From Histoplasma ohiense (taxonomy: Eukaryota; Ascomycota; Eurotiomycetes; Onygenales; Ajellomycetaceae), in NCBI GenBank assembly GCA_017607445.1, contig JAEVHH010000002.1:5052001-5116000 (forward strand): 64,000 nucleotides of DNA, given 5' to 3'. How positions within the stretch are numbered: the stretch's first letter is position 1; each line of letters begins with the position of its first letter. The translations under genes were made by a program, and so were the position numbers. Under the pieces are notes generated by a model. The model was not told the origin of the DNA. It was given only the letters and a program-made list of their open reading frames with translations, and ran no database searches. Below are positions 39,440 to 51,399 of this stretch, piece after piece.

Positions 39440-41631
39440 ATGCCAGGTTCAGATACCAGCTACCGTGAGTCTATAGAGAAAAGATATTATTGTTTATTTG
39501 GACCCGCGCTGCTGTCCCTGTTTCTCTGACTCCTTGGATTTCCGAAGCTATCAGATGCAGCGGTCAACTGCCACACACCCCTCCTTGCAGAACCTACTTT
39601 GGCTCCCCTCCGGAGTCTTTCTCTACAATCAGACATCACACGGGCTAGCAAGCCAAACAACATGACATTTATCAATAAGGATGACGCCGAGAATCAAGAG
39701 AATACTATCAATGCCGGCAACTCCGAGACTGAGATCGGTGCTGAAGCACAAGAGGCTACCACGCTAGAACGTGAATTAGACATTCGCATCGCACTTAAGC
39801 TTTATCCCAAAGCAGCTGCATGGTCCTTCTTCTTTTCTCTCGGCGTTATCATGACCGGCTATGGCCCCCAGATCATAGGGAATTTATACGGTGTTCCCAG
39901 GTTCCAGCAGGATTTTGGTTACCTTTTCAACGGGAAGTGGATCATCTCTGCTGCATGGCAGTCATGCCTCAGGTAAAACATATATTTTGCTCCCATGTCC
40001 ATGCCTTTGTGTTTTTGGGAAAACAAGTTCTTATTAGATTCTTTATTTTCCCAAAAAAATAATAGCATGGGAAGCCCTATAGGCCAAGTTGTTGGCGCTC
40101 TAGCAGCTACATATCCGATGGAAATTTTTGGCAGGAAGAAAACCTTTTCGGTATGTTCTGCGTGGATCCAACCTAAGTTGTGTGTATGCGAGTGTATGCT
40201 GAATCTATTCTGCTCTACTTTCAGATATGCGTCGTCCTAACTGCCGGTTGTGTCTTCATCCAATTCTTCGCACGATCGCTAAAGGTACTGGTCGTTGGCG
40301 AACTCCTTGGTGGCCTCATACTAGGCACGTATGCAGTCATTGCTCCCGCCTACGCTTCGGAAGTGTGTCCCGTTGTTCTACGTGGTATTTTGACTGCTTA
40401 TGTGAATCTCTGTTTTGTTATCGGTCAGTTCATCGCCAACGGAGTCTCCGCTGCAACTCACGGGCTAGATAGCCACTGGGCTTACAGTGCTCCCTTTGCG
40501 ACCCAGTGGTTCTGGCCTGCCGTGATCCTTGCCGGGATTTTCTTTGCCCCCGAGAGTCCATGGTGGCTTGTCAGGAGGGGGAGATTGCAAGATGCCGAAA
40601 ATTCGCTTCGGAGGCTCGCAGCATCTAGCGTTGACGTCAAGCCAACACTGGTAAGCCAGAAATCACAAAGTTCACGGGTATGCCAGCATGCTGAATGGTG
40701 AGTTTGTTTAGTCAATGATAATTGAAACAGATCGTCTTGAACAGCAGATGGAAGCAGGGACTACCTTCCATGATTGTTTCAAGAAATCCAACCTTCGTCG
40801 TACCCATATTGCTATCGGAGTGTATAGCATTCAGATTCTTAGCGGGGTTTATCTCATTGGGTTTTCCAACTACTTTTTCACTCGTTAGTGATGCCTGCTG
40901 CCCCTGGAAATTGATTTTTAACTAAATTTTGTTAAATAGTGATTGGTCTTTCTACTGACGACGCATATAATATGGGTGTAAGTTATATCTATTTCACCAA
41001 TGCACGGCAAATGGGCTTAAATGTCTTCCTAGATCAGCTTACTAGGGGTGGGATTTCTGGGATGCATTTTATCCTGGATTCTCCTTGCATACTTCGGCCG
41101 CCGAGTGATCTATAGTAGCGGGCTGCTTGGACTCGCGGCAATTCTCTTTATCATTGGCATTCTGGATTGCGTGCCCAACTATATGCAACGTCCTTCGATC
41201 GTCTGGGTTCAGACTTCCATGATGCTGGTGTGGAATTTGATTTACAACCTCTCCGTCGGACCAGTGTGTTTCGTTATTCTAGGTGAATGTTCGGCGACCA
41301 AGCTTCGTGGCAAGACTATTGCTATTTCAACAGCTATACAAGCTATTCTGGGCATAGTCATCACTGTTATGATTCCTTACATGATTAATCCAGATGCCGG
41401 GAATATGAGAGGGAAAATAGGATTCATTTTTGGCGTAAGTAATTAGGCATCTCATTAACTCTTGCTTGAAAATTTTTCTGTTGACTGAGACCATAGGGTC
41501 TTGCTTCCATGAGTTTTGTATGGACTTATTTTTACGTTCCTGAAACTAAAGGACGAACTTACGAGGAGCTCGATATCATGTTTGAAAGAAAGGTGCCTAC
41601 TAGAGAGTTTACAAACTACAGTATTCTATAG
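39440..41631 (+). CDS. MFS sugar transporter, alpha-glucoside (maltose) permease type
   Basis: Eight exons close in phase: 39440-39464, 39591-39972, 40066-40150, 40225-40650, 40712-40883, 40940-40977, 41033-41434 and 41497-41631, giving 554 residues with a 12-helix pattern. Sugar-porter signatures are present: GRKKT after helix 2, PESPWWLVRRG at the end of helix 6, and PETKGRTYEELD after helix 12. The Trp pair in PESPWW and the N-terminal DIRIALKLYPKA segment resemble fungal alpha-glucoside:proton symporters, so maltose-like sugars are the best guess. The exact substrate cannot be read from sequence. The start at 39440 is chosen because its 25 bp first exon joins exon 2 in phase; the ATG at 39662 is an alternative that loses only soluble residues. 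A T24 tract (41669-41692) follows the stop, and a decayed relative lies downstream. Confidence 0.9.
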
Positions 41632-42282
41632 AAACAAAGGGAACTTCTCAATAAAGGAAAGGTGGCAATTTTTTTTTTTTTTTTTTTTTTTTGGATTGTT
41701 ATTTCCACCAGGAGTCAGTCTTCCGCTCCCCTGCGCTCGACCCAGACGACTGAACTACGAATCCATCTGTATTCTGCAGCAATGAAAATTCGATAGTTTC
41801 CTATGATCGACCTTACGTAGCGTTATGATTGCTGAAGTTGGACTGACGCACGCGTACGACATATTCCGTGCTATTTTATCCAATGACGAGTCTCTGTATC
41901 ACCATATGCGGGCAGGTTTGTGTGACATGGGAACGAATGTTTCGTTATTATTGGGATTTCTCCCCTTTGTCAACAATGAGAGTACTTATTTGCGCCTGCC
42001 TTGAAACATTTGATGGCACCGCTCAATTAACTGGGCTCATGCACGCGTATAACCAGAGATATGATGGCGCCCGCAGTATGTCAAAAAGCCGATTCTATCT
42101 CTGAAGAGTTCATCACGGCAGCTGTGCTCGTTTGCCAACTTTGGAGGAATGAGATGTTTGGGAAGGGCTTTCCCTTCAACCGGGTATCACCATCGCCTAC
42201 GAAATGGCGTGTATACCCTTCGGTAATTACATGTGAAAGCAATATCATGTCCATATTTTTCAGGAGAGATTTTTTCTTTTAA
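41632..42282. other. Spacer between sugar transporter and its decayed relative
   Basis: This 651 bp contains T24 at 41669-41692. It may include the lost N-terminal exon of the pseudogene, but I cannot identify it. Confidence 0.5.
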
Positions 42283-43295
42283 TACATGGTTTACATCGCA
42301 GGCTACGATCAAAGTGTTTTTAGCGGCGTTGTTGGCAACCAACACTTCCTGGATGCAACACACCATCCTAGCGATAGTCGAATGGGAGTTTTCGTCGGCA
42401 TATGCAACCTGGGCGGTTTTGCCGGGTGTATCCTGAACGTCCTTGTTGAGGAATATTTTGAATGCCAGTGGGCTATGTAGATGGCTATGGCGTGGGTATT
42501 GGTATGGTTAGCCTTTAAAGAGGTAAATGTGCTTACGATAGGAATTAAGCGTTCGGCTGAGCATCAATCTTTCTTTTGCTCCTTTGCGGTGTCTATCTCG
42601 CTTCGTCCATGAATACCCGCACCTCGTGAACATGTGAGGCTTACACTATAAAGGGATCTAAATGGTGTCCCTCATTGGATCATTTGCCGTCTGTTTTCTT
42701 GTCAATCAAGTTCGCCCAAAGATTTGGGGGTCATGGTCATTCGGCACTTCCGCTGTCCATGTTGACGTTGATATCGCGGAGTTCCAAAGAGACAGCTGCA
42801 GAGCCAAGTGTTGTGAATCCTCTACCTACAGTTCTTGCTCTTCGCGACATCTCTGACTCAGATAGTATACTTATATTCGAAGCCCCACTAAATTGCGGCC
42901 TATGTATCCCTGTTCCTGCGATCTTACCCCTCCACGCTACAGGGAATTGGCATCTCATTTAACTGGCTTTGGTTTGTGCTTTCTCACACTTTCCTGGGAT
43001 TTTGTGGGATTTTACTAACATTGGAGAAACAGAATTTTGACATGGTCACCATCATGTCAGTTATCAACAGGCTACATTGGAAAACATAGTTAATAATTAT
43101 GTGTACCAATTCGAATCCATTCCTCTCGTTTACTTCTGCTAGCCAGAAATAGCAAAGTTTACGAAAAAGGAGATAGACAATCTATATACAAATGCAGGTG
43201 TCTCCATGAGAGACGTTGTCCAACGAATCCAAAAGAAAAGTCGTGCGCAACGTATTGAGCAAAGGCATCCATGGAACCTTGGCTTGATTCTTTAA
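42283..43295 (+). pseudogene. Decayed MFS sugar-transporter gene
   Basis: Two recognisable pieces remain. At 42283-42480 the frame reads GYDQSVFSGVVGNQHFLDAT, then HHPSDSRMG and an NLGGFAGCIL segment. This is the helix 1-2 region of a fungal sugar porter, but the following Arg-rich loop is ruined (ECQWAM) and ends in a stop. At 43143-43295, just after an acceptor-like TAG, PEIAKFTKKEIDNLYTNAGV resembles the segment after helix 12 (PETxxxxLEEID). The 660 bp between is full of stops and far too short for helices 3-12. It differs clearly from the intact upstream transporter, so it is an old paralogue rather than a fresh duplicate. Confidence 0.72.
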
Positions 43296-43630
43296 AGGAT
43301 CTTCTGAAAACGAAGAGGGAACGTTCGATTCATACTCCCAGCATGATATAGAGAATTTAGCTATGTAGAGTCGAAATCTTCCTTGCTTTATGTGCAATCC
43401 GCCATTTGTGGTCGAATCCTACCTCGGGAACAATAAAGACCTTGTGTATGGATGTTTTTATTGAATCGCAACAAATAAGGAAAGAAGGGGGGAAAAGTGA
43501 GTTCCATGGAATACCTAGGAGTCGAGCAAGACGTATTTCACATATGTGCATGTACCGTACATGTACTTACTACACATGGGCATAGCTAACTCACTTTGCA
43601 GAGCTGAACAATCTCCTTAAAACATATTGT
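43296..43630. other. Short convergent spacer
   Basis: This 335 bp between the pseudogene and the hemerythrin gene's 3' end contains nothing I can identify. Confidence 0.5.
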
Positions 43631-44280
43631 CTATTTGATGGGATCGTAGAAAGGCATGGCCATTATTTCCTCGAGCGACCAGTACTTCCGCAATTTGTCA
43701 GGCCGAAGTTCATCTACCTCGTTATCCATGTGCACCCACAATATCTCCCTAAACCCATCCATAACCGCCTTCAGGTCTTCCAAGGCGAACTCCTTCTTGC
43801 CTTCCTTGCACGCGGAAAAATACTCGAGTAGATTCGTCAGGCCCGTGTGGATATGTGTGTGCTGAACGAGCAGTTCGACTTTCTTATGTTCATCTTTGAA
43901 TGCTGGCATGCGCTGGCCCAAAATTGGAAAGACCCATGCCTCCTCCAAGGAGTGGTGGATCTCCAGGTTATTGCAGAATTCCGTTCCAAGTTCGATGAAC
44001 TGCTCCAAAGACATGTCCTTGGGCAGCTCGTTGGCAACGCAAGCATCGTATAATTTCGTCCATGAAACTCGAAACTCGTTATGCTGCATAAGATGTCAGC
44101 ATCGTTGTAAAGTGAAAGGATACGTGGAATTTGGAATATCTTCCTCTTTGATCCACTGACATGGAAGTCCATTTTCTCTGCAAAGAAGTTGAAAACTTCG
44201 AAGTCTTCGGCGGATAATTCGGGCAGGGGGTCAGCAGAAGCTGCCGGTTGAGCAACGGGAGTATTTTGAACTTCGCTCAT
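43631..44280 (-). CDS. Hemerythrin-like HHE-domain protein
   Basis: Exons in transcript order are 44280-44161 and 44083-43631, joined by a 77 bp phase-0 intron with a GCTGAC branch site, giving 190 residues. The hemerythrin/HHE cation-binding four-helix bundle covers residues 30-175. Likely metal ligands are visible: His40/41 in DFHHNEF, His84 and Glu88 (HSLEE), His106 (KDEHKK), His115/117/119 (HTHIH), and His158 and Glu162 (HMDNE). The two HxxxE motifs are characteristic of a di-iron site. There is no signal peptide or membrane segment, so it is probably cytosolic. Family members bind oxygen or nitric oxide or act in iron and oxidative-stress responses, but the fungal role is not settled. 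The first 25 residues are a Pro/Ala-rich leader. Confidence 0.9.
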
Positions 44281-46377
44281 TATTACGATGTTGTTTCGTC
44301 CGCGATATTCAATTTGGCACTCGCTTGTTGGAATCTCTCGGAGCAATCCTCTCTATGCATAAAAGGAATATTTGGATATCCGATTGAACTATTCACGCTT
44401 TATGGCTCGCTCAAAAATGGGCCTCCGCCCGCCTTATATACTGCGTTATTAGCGTATCCCATCAGCCACAGCAATCGATATGTTTCATTAAATAATAATG
44501 GCAACCCTTTGTCCAACCCGAAATATGTCGTCTTTGCTTTCTTCTCAGGGAAGTTGCGGGTCACCCCGCCTGAAGAGCATAATCCCGGCATGACCCAAGC
44601 CATAGCTTGCCGATGTTGTATCATTGGTATCGCATTGCAACCTGGTTCGATCGAACTAACGCCAGTGCTGCTTTACTAGTGGGCCAACCAGAAACAGAGT
44701 ATTATCATTAGCAGAAGAAACGCTGGATGGTCAGATCCAACGTCGAACAAGTTTGGATGAGATTCTTAGCTCAATGTTCGCTGTACGGAGTACTGTGTAC
44801 CATCTCTATCACCCCACCACAGGACTGCCAAAACCTATATGCTTTTCGTCTCTCCTGCTTTTCATGATTGCACATGTAAAGTTCTTCGACTCCCCTCCAC
44901 TTTCTTGCTCTAGAAATTGAGGTAGCACGTTACCCCTGGAATCCTTCTGTGTTGGTCATAGGTAGAGATCCAACGATATACGTGAAAGTACTCCGTACTC
45001 CGTAGCAAATCCGAAAAGCTATCTCCGAGCTGAAAAAACGGTCCTTGGCAGACTGAAAGTCTCCGGTTCCAGTCTCCACGCCATCTGCATACAATGAGAA
45101 AACGTTGTATCAGCCTATTGATATTGATAAATATATATAATCTCGGCGAACTATGTATATAACGATATGAGACGTACACTACAAAAACGACACCGAGTAA
45201 AGTATTTGCCTTTGGAAACATTGCCCTGGTGAGGCCAGGATGTCTCCGGTTCCAAACTCCCATCCCTCACTACTTGAAACGATGATATATATATATATAT
45301 AAATATATATCTGGTGTCGGCTCGCGGCATCCCGGGATCGGTGAATCTCGTCAATTTTGCTTTTAAAGATTAGTCGCATTACATTTTGTATATAATTGAT
45401 AACTAACCTCCCTTTGGTTGATAATAATAGCCCCACGACTCACCTCTCCTCTTCATAACATCGTCCACCTCAACCGCTGATTACTTAAAAAAACAGGGAA
45501 AAAAAGTATCCCTCTTCAGTTTTACCAGATTACCCTGTCTTCTTTATTGCTTTGAGTACCAGTATGTAGGACAAAGAAGTAGAGCACACAGGGGGAATTG
45601 CTTTGTTCATAAATATCCATGCCATGTGATGGAGCTTGTCCTGGCTGAAAGCAAGAGATCAAATCAAGTAGAGATACACACGCTAATTTATCCAAACCAC
45701 TTCTCCTGATGTTCCTCCTGGTGCTGATTATGAGCTTGTGGAATTCTGAGACGCCGCATGTTGGAGGTTCCCTCGGCACAGGATTTGCTCCTCTGTTAAA
45801 CTATGCCACAACCCCTTCCAAGGCCACGGGCTGCGTGCCAGGGAGGATGGCGATTGCCACTCGTGGATTAATATAATTGCTGCTGTTGTAGCTCCCAACA
45901 TGGTTTACACCCCACTTCATTTCCACTTTTGAATTCGAAAGGATGCAGGTACATGTACATGCACATATAGTTATTAAAACTGTAATTTCTATTCCATGCC
46001 ATAGGGGTATTTTAAGCAGTATATATAGAAGAGAAAAAAAAGGAAAAGAGTGTAGCAAACTAAAAGAAAGAGAGCAAAGATAGGAAAAGAAAAGAAAATT
46101 TGGAAAATGAGAAGATCCGTCCTGCTCTTGTTGAGAGGTAGTTTGTGGGTAATCAGATTCCGGGTTGAAATCCGGGAGTGGTAAAAGGAGAGAAAGAAGG
46201 AATTGAAGATAAAAGGAAAGTATTGTACTGTACAATTCATCGAAATAACCAAAGACCGACAAGCAAGCGGAAGTAGGAGTCCCATAAACCAACCAGATAG
46301 ATGCCTCCTCCCACATGATATTTCATAAGGATAGATCAAACCACAACACTTATGGTTCTTCATTTATATATAGAAGG
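44281..46377. other. Intergenic, 2.1 kb
   Basis: This is the upstream region of the hemerythrin gene and the 3' flank of the flotillin gene. It contains AT-rich runs (45283-45310) and repeats of the 8-mer GTACTCCG near 44990. A 143-codon frame on the plus strand at 44248 is antisense and unlike any family. I see no gene. Confidence 0.55.
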
Positions 46378-48264
46378 CTACTTGAGCTTCGCCTTAATGT
46401 CATTAGCCTGTCCAGTAGAGTTTGGCTGATTCTGGGTGTGCGGAAGCTGAGCCATCCACGTCGGGGGAGCGATCCCAGTTTGCTCATGGATAGTGGAGAA
46501 AAGCGGTGGAAGGCTTTGCATGAGGTTCCGGATTGGGGCAGTGGTATCCTGTGACGCATCGCCAGATGAACCTGGATTCGCGCTATCTTTAGTTGCCGAA
46601 CAGGAAAATACATTTTGCGTGAGGGAGTGGATAAACTAACCGGTGTTCCAGACTGTAATCTTGGGCTCAAGGCCTTTGATAGCTTCTCCATTTGCTCTGG
46701 CGAGTGCCTCGTACGTTTTGTTCTGAATCATAAGGTATTGTAGGAAGCCCTGCGGTCCGCCAAATACATCTGCCATTGCAGCGTAAGCCTTGGCCGTCTC
46801 AGTGATACCTTGAGCTTCTTTTTTCTTCGCGATGTAGGCAGCTTCCGCCTCTTTCGTTTTTGCCAAAAATGCCGCCTCTGCATCCTTGGAGACGCGATAG
46901 TCTAGAGGCAGTCCACGGGTTAGTGAGGGGTTTCAGATGATTCCAAAGTCAGATGAAGTGGGCAGAGAGTGACCAAATACTCACAGTGTGCATCAGCGTC
47001 CATCTTTTGTTTATACATCACAGCGTCAGCGGTTTTCATTTTGGTGTAGAGGTCTGCATCAGCGTTCTGTTCAGCAGCCTCCCTTGCGATCTTGCTCTTG
47101 GTCACATCGATTGCCCGGAGGCGTTCCAATTCCGTTTCTGCTCGTTTGGTCTCGACCTGTTTCTGCAACTCGGCATCTTTCATCTCTGCTTGGCGCTGAG
47201 CGGATATCTTCCCAAGTCGAATGCCCATATCGAGCTCTGTTTGGCGATTTGTAAGCTGAGCATCTGCCTGCGCCTTCTCGCTTCGGCGCTTCGTTTCTAG
47301 AACGGCTGTTTCTGCATCGATTTTGGATATCTCTTGCTTTGTTTTGCCTCGCTTTTCGGCCTCTCCAATTTCACCTCTCATTCGAGCCTCTGCGACGTCA
47401 ATTTTGGCTTGATTCAGCGCACCTTCATGCGCTTTTCGACTGAGCTAAATTGCCGAATGGTCAGCACACATCTCCGCGCATCCTAAGCAGAATAAGCAAC
47501 TTACCAATGTGAAATATTCGCTTCCTGGAGTATCTTGAAGCTCTTTAACGTTGGCGTTGTAGCTATGATTTCGGAATAAGCATCACAGACAATGTTGTAT
47601 TGAAGAACACCAGTACTTACATCCTCAGACCAAATTGATCCAGCTCATTCTGGACATTCTCGATGACATGCTGCTTGAAGACGTGTCGTTCCTTGAAGAT
47701 TTCTTCCATTGTCATGCCAGACACAATCACGCGAGTCTCGCCCTCGATGATGCCCTTCACGATATCTTGAACATGGTTCCCTGTGGTTGCCGATTTGGCA
47801 GCTTTTACCCCATCAGCTTCTCCGGAAAGGAGGAGAGCATACTTCTTGAGGGCATCGATATTGTTATCAGGACCGATTGTGAAGACGGCTGGGAGAGAAA
47901 ACTGAAGCTTTTCGATGGTCATGGCTTGGAGATTCATGGAGAAATCGAACGGCGAAATTGAAATTCGGGTGCACTGTGGTTGACCTCTGTTAGACTCTCA
48001 ACTTTCATTTGGAAAGCACCCTGCCCTGAAGACTTTTCTATAAAGGGAGAGTGATCGATGCACTCTAACAACCTACTTTTTGCCATGGCATCACAAACGC
48101 CGTTTTCTTTATAAGCACGTCATTGATGCCACCTCCCGTGAGAACGAGGTACTCGTTCGGCTCTGAAACGTTGTACCTGAGGAAAAAGTTGGAGTTAATA
48201 ACCATGAATGATGAATAGAAATAGCAATGAAAACAAGAACGAGAATACAACAAGCATACCACAT
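46378..48264 (-). CDS. floA: Flotillin (SPFH/band-7 membrane-microdomain scaffold)
   Basis: Seven exons in transcript order: 48264-48260, 48176-48077, 47973-47621, 47562-47505, 47444-46985, 46901-46641 and 46586-46378, giving 481 residues. Exon 1 is only five bases. The protein begins MWYNVSEPNEYLVLTGGGI, the usual flotillin start, with the SPFH domain to about residue 200. A long Ala/Glu/Lys coiled coil follows (EAEKRGKTKQEISKIDAETA and on), then a flotillin-type end with GGPQGFLQYLMIQNKTYEAL. Segment QDTPGSEYF at the domain boundary is also typical. Flotillins attach to the inner face of the plasma membrane, oligomerise and organise sterol-rich domains; in Aspergillus nidulans FloA affects hyphal growth. 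Introns are 83, 103, 58, 60, 83 and 54 bp. All phases agree. Confidence 0.94.
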
Positions 48265-50059
48265 GGTCAATCTTGAGCTATGTTTTTTTTTCCCTTGATG
48301 GGTATTGCAGTATCAAATAGTTAGGATGTGATTCTCAATGAGAGAAGAGAGTGAGAGAAAGCGGTTTGAAGCGAATTGCAGCTTTGAAAACGGGGACGAG
48401 GCCGATATATATATATAACACAAATACGAGATGAAATTCACTGCGCAAGGCCAACACTCATCATGACGAAATGACAGGAACGGCTAGCCGAGAAGTATCC
48501 GGATTGGGAGCAACCAGAAGGAGCTCCGCGGCAGCTTTGTCGCCAGGCTTTGGCCAATCAGGTAAGTCCCGCAGGTGCATGCACGGCATTGCTAGCACCG
48601 TGTTAGCGATCTCTGGTTGGCGCCATTGACACCAAGGCCAAGCAAGGTTCTACCCTGACAAACATCGAAAATGGGCCGAGTGAGGTCTCTCGGAGAAAGG
48701 CTTTCAAGCCGCATCATCCCAGCCCCAAGATGCGACTTCGTGCGTCTCTCTCACCCCCATCGAGGCTCTATGTGCGGTACCTATGATATCAACATTATCC
48801 CGCTGGTTGATCCAAGAAGGCCTGTTTTAGGCTTACGCTATTAGCGTCCAGGAACGAGGATGCCAGAGCCGAATCCCTTTCTACAATCACCAGTCCCCAG
48901 GAACTGACATCGAAGGTATCTTGACGGGATATATTTGGGGGCCAGGGTAAATGCAACCAATGGACCATGCCATTTTGTTCGACGGCTGCTTCTCAAATGC
49001 TAGCGGCATTACCCCCGGCATGCAGAGGGGAGAGGCCCGAACGGTCACATCCCGTGTTTTCCGAAGCTGTGCATGGCGTTTCGCAAAGTCTGCCGCGGAT
49101 CTTTGGGCATATTGGGCATCCAAAGGACGCGATGGGCCGTTTTGCAGTCCGAACTGGCCGGGGATGGACGGAGAGGTTGTTGCCAAGCCTGGGCCCAGTG
49201 AGGCGGAGCCGCCAAGCTTGGCAGGAGGAGAATCCCGTGACGTAGGGCGGAGGCTGACATGGCGGAGTCTAAACCCGAAGGAGACTAGGGCGGCTCCGGG
49301 GCTGACTCGACTCCGCCTCCCGTGATAGAAATGATATTTGCTCCTGGGATCCATGGATAGATCCATGCGATACTAGGAGAACTCTTGCGATTTATGCCGC
49401 AGATTGTTCTGGCCATGTCAAACTGGCCGTGCTACACTATCAGCGACATCATCCACATGATCAACGGGCCAAGCAACTTGGTAATCTGTGCTAACTTAGT
49501 ATGTGAGACCAAACCCGACACTGCTGACAGCCTTGTTGCTGGCGACTGTATCCGGGTCTGCTACGCGCATCCGACCTTTTGGAACTGTCTTCCGCGGGAG
49601 ATTCGGAGATTCGCACGTGTAGCGAATTCATGCACGGGGGTGGCCACGGCAGGAAAAGGGAAACGGATACATCCTGTTTCGTATTTTCCTTAGACCGCAG
49701 CGCTTACTTGTCTGCTTTGATTCCAACACCGCACAGCCTCAGCAGGCTCACTACATGTTATGTAGGACTGCGAAATCATCGATTTCCCTTCTGCTTGTGA
49801 TTCGATCGGGAGACGAGACTTATGCCGTTCGCGAATCAGGACTAGAGCAGACTAACGATAGGTACCCTTGCCATACTCACCCCGCATCCTGAAGTATCGT
49901 CTCTGGGTTTTTTTTCTTTCATTCACTCATCCGTTTTTTTTAAAATTTAGAACCTGTGTCGCCGCAGTTAGAGTCACCCGCAGTAGAACAATCAAATGTC
50001 TTTGCTGGTAAAAAGAAAGGAACTGAAAGTAAAAACACGGTTAATTCGAGTCCGCCTTC
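48265..50059. other. Divergent intergenic region with a GC-richer patch
   Basis: This 1.8 kb contains the promoters of the flotillin gene and the 276-residue protein. Around 48990-49330 the base composition is GC-richer, and open frames occur on several strands at once; none has family resemblance, so I read them as a composition effect. Confidence 0.5.
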
Positions 50060-50890
50060 ATGGATTCGAACCCTTATGAAAACCGCCTGGACGACCCGGC
50101 ACCTTCATATGAAGAGTCGCTCTCTTCAGCATCTTACCACAAAGCCACATCCAAAGAAATCCCCAGCTCGCTACATTCTCCACCCCCTCTTCCAACTCAG
50201 CTTGCCGATGCCCGAACCCAACGAATCAACTCCATCCTAACAAGATACGTTGACCCCCTCCTACTCTCCCAAGGCGCCTCAGGGCTCTACAAAACAACCT
50301 TTGTCCTTGTCCCCTCATCCGTCTCCAGCCTACAAGATGCAGTCAGCAACGCCTACACAACGCCCGCGGAACCCCAAATCGTCGGCTTCCCGTCCAGCGA
50401 AGTCGTCAAGTTGATCCGGCTCCAAGGCGAGGAGAACGCCATGGAATTCTGGCGGCAGCCCGCGGTTGTTGCCGAGCTGGACTCGGCTATCAAGGCAAAG
50501 CTTGTAGCCAGTGGCCATCGACTACATCTCCTCGTCAACGGCGAAACATCCAGCGATGCTGTTGACGCGGCAAGTGCTCCCGCACCGTCTCCAGAACCCT
50601 CGGTACGCACAACGTCGGCCCCAACGAAGAAATCCTTTTGGGGGAGGACGAAGGACTTGTATTCCTCCAAGGGTCAGGATTCGAGGGACGTTGTCATCGT
50701 TGATAGGAAGCTCGGTTGGCGGGCGCCTAGGGATCAAAATGACAAGGTTACTGCTAGGAAGATACCTACGGGCTTGGTTGATGTATCTATTGTGTGGAAG
50801 GAGGTGTGTTTGCGAATCGCGAATGAGATGGGGCTGTACGAAAGCAAAAAAGGCCCTGCGCTTTGCATGACAGTTGAAGTTGGATCTTAG
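50060..50890 (+). CDS. Uncharacterised 276-residue protein with PSYEES motif
   Basis: This is a single-exon frame from ATG at 50060 to TAG, without nearby splice signals. The N-terminus is Pro/Ser-rich with APSYEES, close to the PPxY motif bound by Nedd4/Rsp5 ligases but lacking the second proline. The middle looks folded and alpha/beta (QRINSILTRYVDPLLLSQGA, then GLYKTTFVLVPSS). A Ser/Pro/Ala-rich linker leads to a C-terminal part with KKSFWGRTKDLYSSK and WRAPRDQNDK. There is no signal peptide or membrane helix. Codon use and composition look coding, and the layout resembles conserved hypothetical proteins of related moulds, but I cannot assign a function. Its right neighbour is a convergent MFS transporter with no evident link. 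Confidence 0.8.
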   Translation: MDSNPYENRLDDPAPSYEESLSSASYHKATSKEIPSSLHSPPPLPTQLADARTQRINSILTRYVDPLLLSQGASGLYKTTFVLVPSSVSSLQDAVSNAYTTPAEPQIVGFPSSEVVKLIRLQGEENAMEFWRQPAVVAELDSAIKAKLVASGHRLHLLVNGETSSDAVDAASAPAPSPEPSVRTTSAPTKKSFWGRTKDLYSSKGQDSRDVVIVDRKLGWRAPRDQNDKVTARKIPTGLVDVSIVWKEVCLRIANEMGLYESKKGPALCMTVEVGS

Positions 50891-51354
50891 TTGTTGCGTG
50901 GTTTTGGAACAAATTGAATAAAATCAAGGACGTATTCACCCTTACCCTTGTTGGATAAAACCTGATAATTCTTCTCAAACTGTTACATAGTTATGTATAT
51001 ATAACTAGCTACGCCGCTCTTAGGCCAAATTAAGATCTTTATGGAAAATGTAAAATATCTTTTTAAGGAAACACATTCAGTCATAGAACTCGACTCGCCA
51101 CAGATCTAGATTATCAACATAATTTCGGAGGAAACTTCCTGTTCTCATTGTAAAACAAAAAGAGAAGGCCGCCTGAAAGGGGCATGAGACCCGAAACACA
51201 TATATTTCCACTATTCGCAGCCAATTTTGCGTACATCCGTGCGGGAAGGTGTGGTAAATCGTGGATATATACATATGTATATACGTATTTACCTCAAAGT
51301 TTGTTAAGAGTGGAACTCCTGGCAATCTGGGTGTGGCATGGGACGAATCAAAGT

Positions 51355-51399
<45 letters not shown>

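Noticed and set aside
44248..44679. 143-codon plus-strand frame
   Set aside because: It is antisense to hemerythrin exon 1 and its promoter, with no family signal.
45040..45270. Two similar segments around CTCCGGTTCC
   Set aside because: The shared sequence is short and interrupted, with too little identity to call a duplication.
48951..49325. Overlapping frames on both strands
   Set aside because: Open frames on several strands at once in a GC-richer patch are a composition effect.
50040..50100. tRNA T-arm-like GGGTTCGAATCC on the minus strand
   Set aside because: It is the complement of the codons for DSNPYE at the start of the 276-residue protein, with no acceptor stem.
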